Source of the DNA: Parvicella sp041583015
Lineage (GTDB): Bacteria > Bacteroidota > Bacteroidia > Flavobacteriales_D > Parvicellaceae
DNA length: 17,656 nucleotides
Reading direction: 5' to 3'
NCBI GenBank assembly: GCA_041583015.1
Contig: JBFHGR010000073.1
Span: forward strand, 1-17,656
Shown here: positions 7,481 through 13,740 of the stretch, piece by piece
Layout of the letters: the number at the start of each line of letters is the position of its first letter
How positions within the stretch are numbered: position 1 is the stretch's first letter
The notes under the pieces: generated by a model
Databases searched by the model: none
Seen by the model: the letters and a program-made list of their open reading frames with translations, nothing else
Told to the model about the DNA's origin: nothing
Program-made: the position numbers and the translations under genes

Positions 7481-7488
7481 TAATTTTG
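7481..7488 (+). promoter_or_regulatory. Candidate -7 box for pckA
   Basis: TAATTTTG fits TAnnTTTG, but no TTG is present at the right distance upstream, as would be expected of an activator-dependent promoter. Transcription from about 7495 would put the FNR-like palindrome (centre 7429.5) near -65, similar to class I activation. It would exclude the ATG at 7473 as start codon. Confidence 0.28.
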
Positions 7489-7520
7489 CTAAAAGTAAAA
7501 TTATGCTAAACATTATTGAC

Positions 7521-9125
7521 ATGAACAACGCTAAACAAAAGTTGTCTGAACTAGGGATTTCAGCAAGTAATAATATTTATTGGAATTTACCAGTGTCAGA
7601 ATTAATCACTAAAACGTTACAAAACAAACAAGGTGTACTTTCAAGTACTGGAGCACTAATGTGCAACACTGGAGAGTTTACAGGTCGTTCACCAAAAGAC
7701 AAATATGTTGTAAAGGATGCGATTACTGAAAATACAGTTTGGTGGGGAGATGTAAACCATCCTTTTTCTCCACAAGATTTTGATAAATTATATGACAAGG
7801 TTACCAACTTTATTGGTGACAAAGAGATATATGTGAAAGATGTTTATGCAGGAGCAAAACCTACTTACCAAATAAAAGTAAGGGTTATTACAGAAACGCC
7901 TTGGCAAAGTTTATTTGCTAACAATCTATTCCTTAGACCTACTGCTGAAGAGTTAAAAACCTTTTCGCATGATTGGTTGATTGTGGCTTCACCAGATTTT
8001 AAGGCAGATCCAATAGAAGATAAAACAAGACAGCATAATTTCACAATCATAAATTTCACTAAGAAAATTATTCTTATTGGAGGTAGCGCTTATACCGGAG
8101 AGATTAAAAAAGGAATTTTTACAGTACTAAATTATGTGCTTCCGCAAGACAATGGTGTACTTTCTATGCATTGTTCTGCTAATATTGGTAAGCAAGGAGA
8201 TACTTCAGTATTTTTTGGATTATCCGGAACAGGAAAAACTACCCTATCTGCCGACCCTGAAAGGCCTCTTATTGGTGATGATGAACATGGCTGGGATGAA
8301 GATTCTGTATTTAATTTTGAAGGGGGATGTTATGCAAAATGTGTTAACCTCAATGCAGAAAAAGAACCTCAGATTTTTTCAGCTATTCGTTTCGGTACCT
8401 TATTAGAAAATACTCGATTCATTGAAGGTACTGATGTCGTAGATTACGAAAACGTTAGCGTTACCGAAAATACAAGAGCAGCCTACCCTATCAATTTTAT
8501 TGATAATGCGGTTTCGCCATCTATTGGTGGAGTACCTCAAAATATATTTTTCCTTACTTGTGATGCATTTGGAGTATTACCTCCAATATCCAAACTTACT
8601 GTAGAGCAAGCAATGTATCATTTTATCTCGGGTTACACAGCCAAGGTTGCTGGTACAGAGGCAGGTATTACAGAACCACAGACTACATTTTCGGCATGTT
8701 TTGGTATGCCTTTTTTACCATTACATCCTACTAAATATGCAGAACTACTTGGAGAAAAATTAAAAGAAAATAAAGTAAACGTTTGGTTGATCAATACAGG
8801 TTGGTCAGGCGGTGCTTACGGTGTTGGGGAACGTATTAATTTAAAATACACCCGTGCAATGATTTCGGCAGTGCTTAATGGTAGCCTGAAAAACACATCT
8901 TACCAAAATCACGCTGTGTTTGGATTAGCCATGCCAACACAGTGTGATGGTGTGCCTTCTGAAATATTGAATCCTGAAAATACTTGGTCTAACAAACAAG
9001 CGTACGAAGAGACGGCTAACAGTTTAGCTGAGAAATTTATTCAAAACTTTGAGTCTTTTCATGAATTTGCCAACGAGGAAATCCTTTCTGGAGCACCTGT
9101 TGTTAAGGAAAACTCAATTGCTTAA
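7521..9125 (+). CDS. pckA: Phosphoenolpyruvate carboxykinase (ATP)
   Basis: ATP-type PEPCK converts oxaloacetate and ATP to PEP, CO2 and ADP, the entry step of gluconeogenesis. From the ATG at 7521 the protein is 534 residues, the usual family length. Motifs are all present: the substrate loop GEFTGRSPKDK (about 51-61), the P-loop GLSGTGKTTLS (about 233-243), the metal-binding kinase-2 segment IGDDEHGW (about 251-258), ENTRAAYPI, and the C-terminal NTGWSGGAYGVG. Upstream in-frame ATGs exist at 7473 and 7503, but the extra residues (VINFAKSKI...) are not family-like and a possible -7 box overlaps the region. The gene diverges from a Crp/Fnr regulator and is followed 17 bp later by gcvH, perhaps as an operon. 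Confidence 0.97.
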   Translation: MNNAKQKLSELGISASNNIYWNLPVSELITKTLQNKQGVLSSTGALMCNTGEFTGRSPKDKYVVKDAITENTVWWGDVNHPFSPQDFDKLYDKVTNFIGDKEIYVKDVYAGAKPTYQIKVRVITETPWQSLFANNLFLRPTAEELKTFSHDWLIVASPDFKADPIEDKTRQHNFTIINFTKKIILIGGSAYTGEIKKGIFTVLNYVLPQDNGVLSMHCSANIGKQGDTSVFFGLSGTGKTTLSADPERPLIGDDEHGWDEDSVFNFEGGCYAKCVNLNAEKEPQIFSAIRFGTLLENTRFIEGTDVVDYENVSVTENTRAAYPINFIDNAVSPSIGGVPQNIFFLTCDAFGVLPPISKLTVEQAMYHFISGYTAKVAGTEAGITEPQTTFSACFGMPFLPLHPTKYAELLGEKLKENKVNVWLINTGWSGGAYGVGERINLKYTRAMISAVLNGSLKNTSYQNHAVFGLAMPTQCDGVPSEILNPENTWSNKQAYEETANSLAEKFIQNFESFHEFANEEILSGAPVVKENSIA

Positions 9126-9142
9126 AACTAATTAAATATAAA

Positions 9143-9523
9143 ATGAACGTACCTGATAATTTACAATATACAGCTGATCACGAATGGATCAAAATAGATG
9201 GAGACATCGCAACAATTGGAATTACTGATTTTGCTCAACACGAATTGGGAGATATTGTCTTTGTAGAAATGGACTTAGTTGGTGAACAATTAGAACAGCA
9301 CGAAGTATTTGGGACAGTAGAAGCAGTGAAGACTGTATCCGACTTGTTTTTGCCTATGGCTGGGGAGGTTTTAGAACTAAACTCAGCATTAGAAGATAAT
9401 CCAGGTTTGGTTAATTCTGACCCATATGGTGAAGGTTGGATCATAAAGTTAAAAATTAGTAATGCAGATGAGGCTAAGTCACTTTTAGCAGCACCTGCTT
9501 ATATAGATTTAATTGGGGGGTGA
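9143..9523 (+). CDS. gcvH: Glycine cleavage system H protein
   Basis: GcvH is the lipoyl carrier that shuttles the aminomethyl group between the P, T and L proteins of the glycine cleavage complex. The 126-residue length, YTADHEWIKIDGD near the N-terminus, ITDFAQHELGDIVFVE, and the lipoylation motif GTVEAVKTVSDL with the modified lysine at K63 are diagnostic. The C-terminal GEGWIIKLKI...L is also typical. No gcvP or gcvT is in the window, so it is an unlinked H-protein gene, which is common in Bacteroidota. It lies 17 bp downstream of pckA and 47 bp upstream of the next plus-strand gene. Confidence 0.97.
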   Translation: MNVPDNLQYTADHEWIKIDGDIATIGITDFAQHELGDIVFVEMDLVGEQLEQHEVFGTVEAVKTVSDLFLPMAGEVLELNSALEDNPGLVNSDPYGEGWIIKLKISNADEAKSLLAAPAYIDLIGG

Positions 9524-9570
9524 TTTCAATATTGCCTCATCGTATTTTATAATAAATATAAATATTGATC

Positions 9571-10239
9571 ATGATTACTAGAACAAAGAAGTTTGCAAGT
9601 TATTTTTATCCGATAACTTTTGAAAAAGACAAAGGAGAACTTGTACCCTACGTAGAGGTTGTGATGAATAATGGAAAATATGAATTGAACGGTGAAGTAG
9701 TAAATTATTCCAACGGAAGTTTGTATACTATATTTGATAATGCTTTTGAAACTTTTAAAGTTCAAGAAAGAAATATTAATTCTGCGCTAATAGTAGGGTT
9801 TGGTGCAGGTACTATTGCTGGTATAATTTCTAAAAAAATTAATGATAAATGTAAGATTACTGGTATAGAGAATGACGCTAAGATCATTGAATATGCCAAC
9901 ACTTACTTTGACCTTAAGCAGTTTGAAAACTTGAATTTAATAAAAGAAGATGCTTTTAACTATGCAGCCAATTGTCAGGACAAATTTGACTTAATAGTGA
10001 TAGATTTATTCGTAGAAAATAGAGTACCCGTAAAAGCAAAACAGTTAGCATTCTTAAAAGACCTAAAAAATGCTTTGAAAGATAATGGTTTGCTCTTTTT
10101 TAATAAAATTACTGATTCCGAAGAATTAAAACAGGAAGGTTCAAAATTGTTAAAAAATATGCAGGACACATTTGGTCCAATTAGGCATCACAAGGAAATT
10201 GTAAATGGTATTGAAAATTCAGTATTTGTTTATTTATAA
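9571..10239 (+). CDS. Spermidine-synthase-like protein (Rossmann methyltransferase fold)
   Basis: A 222-residue protein from the ATG at 9571; a TTG two codons earlier is less likely. An N-terminal beta region (1-65) contains YELNGEVVNYSNGSLYTIFDN, similar to the substrate-loop part of polyamine synthases. The SAM/dcSAM-binding core follows: ALIVGFGAG (72-80), the ribose-binding acid E100 in TGIENDAK, KEDAF (126-130), and FDLIVIDLF with D145. It is shorter than true spermidine synthases (about 280), and D145 is followed by LFVEN rather than the usual DS-D-P. I therefore name only the fold; it may be a methyltransferase with another substrate. It sits between gcvH and a small membrane-protein pair. 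Confidence 0.75.
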   Translation: MITRTKKFASYFYPITFEKDKGELVPYVEVVMNNGKYELNGEVVNYSNGSLYTIFDNAFETFKVQERNINSALIVGFGAGTIAGIISKKINDKCKITGIENDAKIIEYANTYFDLKQFENLNLIKEDAFNYAANCQDKFDLIVIDLFVENRVPVKAKQLAFLKDLKNALKDNGLLFFNKITDSEELKQEGSKLLKNMQDTFGPIRHHKEIVNGIENSVFVYL

Positions 10240-10259
10240 AAGGTTAATAAATTAACTTT
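10239..10259 (+). terminator. Weak hairpin after the spermidine-synthase-like gene
   Basis: AAAG(g)TTAAT and ATTAACTTT can pair over 9 bp with one bulged G and a tight AA loop, starting at the stop codon. It is followed by gTTTTaaTT. The stem is almost all A-T, so any termination is probably partial. Confidence 0.3.
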
Positions 10260-10266
10260 GTTTTAA

Positions 10267-10295
10267 TTGGAAATATATAACTGTAATTATGTTTG
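10267..10295 (+). promoter_or_regulatory. Candidate promoter overlapping the start of the 36-aa ORF
   Basis: TTG (10267-10269), 18 bp, then TATGTTTG (10288-10295) fits the Bacteroidota consensus. The -7 box contains the ATG of the small ORF. If used, transcription would begin near 10302 and would serve the DUF983 gene but not translation of the 36-aa peptide. The match may be coincidental, because Met-Phe-Gly codons generate the TATGTTTG string. Confidence 0.22.
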
Positions 10296-10399
10296 GTATT
10301 AAGAAACTATATAAGAAATACTTCCCCTATTTTGTTGATGTTTGGCAATATATTGTGATAATTTTAATCTTTATCATAGCATCTTTGATCTTCCTCTAA
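10289..10399 (+). CDS. 36-residue single-TM peptide directly upstream of the DUF983 gene
   Basis: The ATG at 10289 opens a 36-codon frame ending at TAA 10397-10399. The next gene's ATG begins at the very next base (10400). The peptide has a basic, aromatic N-terminus (MFGIKKLYKKYFPYF) and one strongly hydrophobic helix at about residues 18-36 (VWQYIVIILIFIIASLIFL), the pattern of a small inner-membrane protein with its N-terminus in the cytoplasm. Exact abutment suggests translational coupling. No family is assigned. The alternative is that it is a leader-like non-functional ORF. Confidence 0.55.
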   Translation: MFGIKKLYKKYFPYFVDVWQYIVIILIFIIASLIFL

Positions 10400-10825
10400 A
10401 TGAAAATCATTAAGAAAGGTACAAAGTTATATAGTGTTGTTCATTTAAAGTGCCCAAGATGTCAGGAAGGGAACTTATTTCTATGTTCTAATCCTTATAA
10501 ATTAAAACAATTTGACAAAATGCCAGATCATTGTGCTAAATGTGATTTAGATCTCAAAAGGGAGAATGGCTATTATTGGGGAGCAATGATGATTAGTCAT
10601 GCGTTTACCACAGTATTTGGAGTAATTGTACATGCGCTGTTTATCTATTTTTATGGATGGGAATCGATGGCGTTGTCACTGGTGTTTTTTATTTTATTTA
10701 TACTCCTACTTTTACCAGTAACTTTTAGACTCTCTAGAGCCATTTGGATTAACATTTTTGTGGATTATAATCCGGATGCTATTAAATACCATAATTTACA
10801 TGACAAAACAAAAGGCATCAATTAG
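10400..10825 (+). CDS. DUF983 zinc-ribbon membrane protein
   Basis: A 141-residue protein. Two CxxC knuckles, C18-P-R-C21 and C45-A-K-C48, form a predicted zinc ribbon in the N-terminal cytoplasmic part. Two membrane segments follow at about 58-84 and 90-112, then a conserved-looking RLSRAIWINIFVDYNP region. CPRC near residue 20, CxxC near 45, and GYYWGAMMISHAF entering the first helix are characteristic of DUF983. No biochemical function is established. It is coupled to the 36-aa peptide immediately upstream. Confidence 0.85.
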   Translation: MKIIKKGTKLYSVVHLKCPRCQEGNLFLCSNPYKLKQFDKMPDHCAKCDLDLKRENGYYWGAMMISHAFTTVFGVIVHALFIYFYGWESMALSLVFFILFILLLLPVTFRLSRAIWINIFVDYNPDAIKYHNLHDKTKGIN

Positions 10826-10842
10826 AATATTGACACCTTTTG
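10809..10842. terminator. Hairpin between convergent genes, probable bidirectional terminator
   Basis: CAAAAGG (10809-10815) pairs with CCTTTTG (10836-10842). Inside it, TCAAT (10818-10822) pairs with ATTGA (10829-10833) around a six-base loop, leaving a 2x2 internal loop. It spans the DUF983 stop codon and lies 22 bp from the end of the convergent minus-strand gene. On the minus strand the stem is followed by TTTTGTCA, so it fits that direction better. Confidence 0.4.
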
Positions 10843-10863
10843 AACGAATGCTTCTAGGTAAGA

Positions 10864-11484
10864 TTAATAAGTAGTAAGTGACAATTTAGTAATTACTTTT
10901 ACTTTAAAATATTCATTGTATTTAGGTATGAAAAATTCTTTTTCAATATAGTTTATCTGGATTTTCTTCCCCACAATAGAATTGGTTTCATCTGTCAATA
11001 AATTGGATCCTTCAAAATATTCTAGCCAGTAAAAGGTTTCTTGTTTTTCGTTGTTTAATTGGACTTTTAATGTAGCAAACTGACCTTTTTCTATAGAACT
11101 TAAAATACCATAACTCTGTATTGACGACTCTTCATATGAATCATTCATCAAGTCATTCATTCTTTCTGGCTCCTCTTGCAATAATACCGCAATTGTTTCA
11201 GTAAATATGGGACAATTTAAAGCCATTTGCACACCTATTTTTTCTCCAAACTCCCCCATTTTATCTGGGTTGCTTATGTCTATGTCAAATTTAGAATCTC
11301 CAATTACAGCCAACATACAAAGACCTATTTCAACTTGAACTTCATCCATTGACAGTTTACTTAAATTCTTTTTCTTGCTTAAACATTCACATGTTTGATT
11401 TGATATATCCTCTGTCTGTTTGGTTGTTTGTGCAAACATCGAAAAGTTAAAGATTAGAATTAAACTGAAGATAAAGTTTTTCAT
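10864..11484 (-). CDS. Secreted protein of unknown function
   Basis: A 206-residue protein with a Sec signal peptide (MKNFIFSLILIFNFSMFAQ, cleavage probably after Ala18). The mature part begins with a helical, cysteine-containing region: C32-E-C34, C56 and C91 could form two disulfides. An acidic middle (EEPERMNDLMNDSYEES) and a C-terminal beta-rich part with VKVITKLSL follow. Small secreted proteins with an early CxC motif are frequent in Bacteroidota but I cannot name the family. It is a single minus-strand gene, with convergent DUF983 on one side and a 199-bp gap (11485-11683, no gene or clear signal seen) to the pentapeptide-repeat gene. Confidence 0.65.
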   Translation of the reverse strand: MKNFIFSLILIFNFSMFAQTTKQTEDISNQTCECLSKKKNLSKLSMDEVQVEIGLCMLAVIGDSKFDIDISNPDKMGEFGEKIGVQMALNCPIFTETIAVLLQEEPERMNDLMNDSYEESSIQSYGILSSIEKGQFATLKVQLNNEKQETFYWLEYFEGSNLLTDETNSIVGKKIQINYIEKEFFIPKYNEYFKVKVITKLSLTTY

Positions 11485-11683
11485 AACACATATTTTATGT
11501 TACAATAATAGGAAAATTACTCCGGTTTATTTCAAGATAATAATAGGTTTATAATCTTTTTGTGTAACACAGAACTCATTAGTCAAAACCTAACTTACTA
11601 TTTTATAAAGAGTTGATATAATTGACTATCATCTTTGAAAATGAAAAAATACTTAATAAATTCTTGCTGTGTATCCAATATTA

Positions 11684-12268
11684 CTACGAATAATCAATAT
11701 CTAACTGATGTTTCTGTAATAGTCCTTCTAATTTAAACCCTGAAAATTTAGCCTTTTTTAATTTGTTGAATTCAGGATCAATTGAATAATTGTTAGAGGT
11801 TCTAAAGTCAACTTTTTCTAATATTGTATTTGAAAAAATAGCCCCGGAAAGGTCACATTCATTAAAGACTGAAGATGTTAGATTTGCTTCAGAAAAATCT
11901 GTTTCTCGCAATGAACATTTAACAAATTGTGTCTTTAATAATTTAGTACCAAAGAATGTTGAGTAGTTTAAATGACAATTTTCAAATGAAAATGAGAACA
12001 TGAATTTGTTACATTCTGAAAAGTTGACACCTAAAATTTTACAATCTTTAAAGGTTACATTATTAAAACCAACGCCTCTGACTTTTGTCATTGAAAAGTT
12101 GCAATTTTCAAATGTACACGCTTCAAAACGATTGCCAACTAAATCACTATTTAAGAAAATACAGTCTCTGAATTCACATTTGTAAAACTCTCTATCACGA
12201 AGTACTTTATCGGTGTAATCAACATTTACAAAAGATTTACCATCATGCATTTTTATTTCCTTCGCCAT
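11684..12268 (-). CDS. Pentapeptide-repeat protein
   Basis: A 194-residue protein built largely of tandem five-residue repeats with Phe/Leu at the centre and small or polar residues before it (for example CEFRD CIFLN SDLVG, ACTFE NCNFS, TDFSE ANLTS SVFNE CDLSG AIFSN). From about residue 25 to 160 these should fold into a right-handed quadrilateral beta-helix. A short N-terminal segment and a C-terminal helical tail (KLKKAKFSGF...LDIDYS) flank it. Cytoplasmic: no signal peptide. The Qnr and MfpA gyrase-protecting proteins share this architecture, but so do many proteins of unknown role, and nothing here is specific to Qnr. It lies 79 bp downstream of the efflux operon on the same strand, with its own possible promoter and an intervening hairpin. 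Confidence 0.8.
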   Translation of the reverse strand: MAKEIKMHDGKSFVNVDYTDKVLRDREFYKCEFRDCIFLNSDLVGNRFEACTFENCNFSMTKVRGVGFNNVTFKDCKILGVNFSECNKFMFSFSFENCHLNYSTFFGTKLLKTQFVKCSLRETDFSEANLTSSVFNECDLSGAIFSNTILEKVDFRTSNNYSIDPEFNKLKKAKFSGFKLEGLLQKHQLDIDYS

Positions 12269-12296
12269 TCTAATTTCTTTTACAAATATTAATAGT

Positions 12297-12304
12297 CAAA
12301 AATA
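12297..12304 (-). promoter_or_regulatory. Candidate -7 box for the pentapeptide-repeat gene
   Basis: TATTTTTG on the minus strand matches TAnnTTTG, 29 bp upstream of the ATG at 12268. No TTG lies at the expected -33 distance. Together with the hairpin at 12311-12341 it suggests that this gene may be transcribed separately from the efflux operon. Confidence 0.25.
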
Positions 12305-12310
12305 GTAAAC

Positions 12311-12341
12311 TATTTATTGCATTTAAAATGCACTATAAATA
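12311..12341 (-). terminator. Hairpin after the efflux operon
   Basis: TGCATTT/AAATGCA pair around a single base, extended by TATTTAT (12311-12317) with ATAAATA (12335-12341) after a two-base CT bulge. It begins 7 bp past the stop of the outer-membrane factor gene. The minus-strand readout continues GTTTACTATTTTT. The stem is AT-rich, so termination strength is uncertain. Confidence 0.35.
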
Positions 12342-12347
12342 TTTAGC

Positions 12348-13736
12348 TTATTCTTTCCAACCACCACCTAATGATCTATATAGTTCGATTTGAGCTGTTA
12401 AAACATTTAATTTGGCATTAATGGTTTCTATTTGTGTACTCAGTAATGACTGTTCTGAAGTCAATACTTGCACATAATTTACTTCACCATATTGGAGTAA
12501 TTGCTTATTAATCTCTACAGTTTCTTCTAAAGATGCATTTTGATTAGCTCTTAATGCTGCTATTTCTTCTGCCGTTTCCATCGCATACAATGCGTCTGAG
12601 ACTTCTTTTCCTGCTGTAAGCAATGATAATTCATAATTGGCCAAAGCAGCTTGCTGTAATGCTATTTTACTTCTCAATCTTGATCTATTCAAATTCTTAT
12701 TCAAAAGCGGTTGAAGCAATCCTCCTGCAATATTGGCAAAGAATGAAGTAGGATCAAAAAGTGACGCTCCTTCATTACTTACAAAACCTGCTCTACCTGT
12801 AATTGTAATACTAGGATAGAATTGTGCTCTTGCAGCATTAGACATTTCTAAGGCACTCAATAATTCAAATTCTTTTTGCATCACATCTGGTCTGTTTGCC
12901 AATAATAAAGCAGGAACACCAGTAGAAAAATCTCCTGCTATTTTTTGATTTTGAATCTTACCTCTTTCAATTGGTCCTGGGTTTTTACCCATTAATAAAC
13001 TCATGTAGTTTTCCAATTCTCTGATTTGCTGTTTTAATTGAATAGATAAAATCTCTGCAGCATTTTTATTTGCCTCGCTTTGTTTGATATCTGCACTCGT
13101 AACATATCCAGCACTTTGCAATTCTTGGATAGTTATCAAATAGGATTCTCTAGATTTTACTGTCTCTTCTGCCACTAATAGTTTCTCGTCTAACGCCAAT
13201 AAAGAATAGTAACTAGTTGCCAAATTAGAAATCAACTTGGTTTGAACTGCTCTTCTGAAACTTTCTGAAGCCAATAGATCCGCAATTGCTGATTTTTTAG
13301 CACTTCTGTATTTACCCCAAATATCTATTTCCCAACTAGAACTCAAAAACACTGAATACTGACTTGTCGCAAATCCTGTGGCAGCACTCACGGTGTTGGC
13401 TAATTTAGATTGTGTAGCACTTGCATTCAGGTTTAAATCTGGTTGTAAAGCACCTTTCTGCTGCATTAAGTATGATTCTGCATTTTCAATATTGGCAACA
13501 GCCACTCTTAAATCAATATTAGATTTTAGCGCCTCTGTTATGATATTTTGCAAAAGTGGATCAGTAAATACTTCATTCCATTTTAAATCTGCAAAAGAAG
13601 TACTGTCTGTTGTATTGACATCTCTGTACAGTGTTTCCGTGTCCGTTTCTGGTGTAGCATATTCTTGATGAATATTACAAGACACAAACCCTTGTAGCAT
13701 TACCAATGTAACTGTTGTATATAAAAATATCTTCAT
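12348..13736 (-). CDS. RND efflux outer-membrane factor, OprM/NodT family lipoprotein
   Basis: A 462-residue TolC-type channel that forms the outer-membrane exit duct of a tripartite pump. The signal peptide ends in FVSC with the lipidated Cys at residue 20, as in the NodT branch. Family features are: FADLKWNEVFTDPLLQNII (about 48-66) and AVANIENAESYL (helix start), then SSWEIDIWGKYRSAKKSA, LANRPDVMQKEFELLSA in the second half, and the C-terminal YVQVLTSEQSLLSTQ. The two halves are the internal repeat of long alpha-helical hairpins. It starts 4 bp after the pump gene stop, so it is the third gene of the adaptor-pump-channel operon. Confidence 0.92.
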   Translation of the reverse strand: MKIFLYTTVTLVMLQGFVSCNIHQEYATPETDTETLYRDVNTTDSTSFADLKWNEVFTDPLLQNIITEALKSNIDLRVAVANIENAESYLMQQKGALQPDLNLNASATQSKLANTVSAATGFATSQYSVFLSSSWEIDIWGKYRSAKKSAIADLLASESFRRAVQTKLISNLATSYYSLLALDEKLLVAEETVKSRESYLITIQELQSAGYVTSADIKQSEANKNAAEILSIQLKQQIRELENYMSLLMGKNPGPIERGKIQNQKIAGDFSTGVPALLLANRPDVMQKEFELLSALEMSNAARAQFYPSITITGRAGFVSNEGASLFDPTSFFANIAGGLLQPLLNKNLNRSRLRSKIALQQAALANYELSLLTAGKEVSDALYAMETAEEIAALRANQNASLEETVEINKQLLQYGEVNYVQVLTSEQSLLSTQIETINAKLNVLTAQIELYRSLGGGWKE

Positions 13737-13740
13737 TGTT

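Noticed and set aside
7473..7520. Upstream in-frame ATGs (7473, 7503) as the pckA start
   Set aside because: The 16 added residues are not PEPCK-like, the protein from 7521 has the normal length of 534, and a possible -7 promoter box (7481-7488) overlaps the extension.
8134..8406. 90-codon plus-strand open frame inside pckA with hydrophobic N-terminus
   Set aside because: It is a +1 frame shadow over the P-loop and kinase-2 region of pckA, whose frame is intact and full length.
13378..13668. 96-codon plus-strand open frame inside the outer-membrane factor gene
   Set aside because: It is antisense to the N-terminal half of a well-supported OprM/NodT gene, and its sequence mirrors the codon pattern of that gene.
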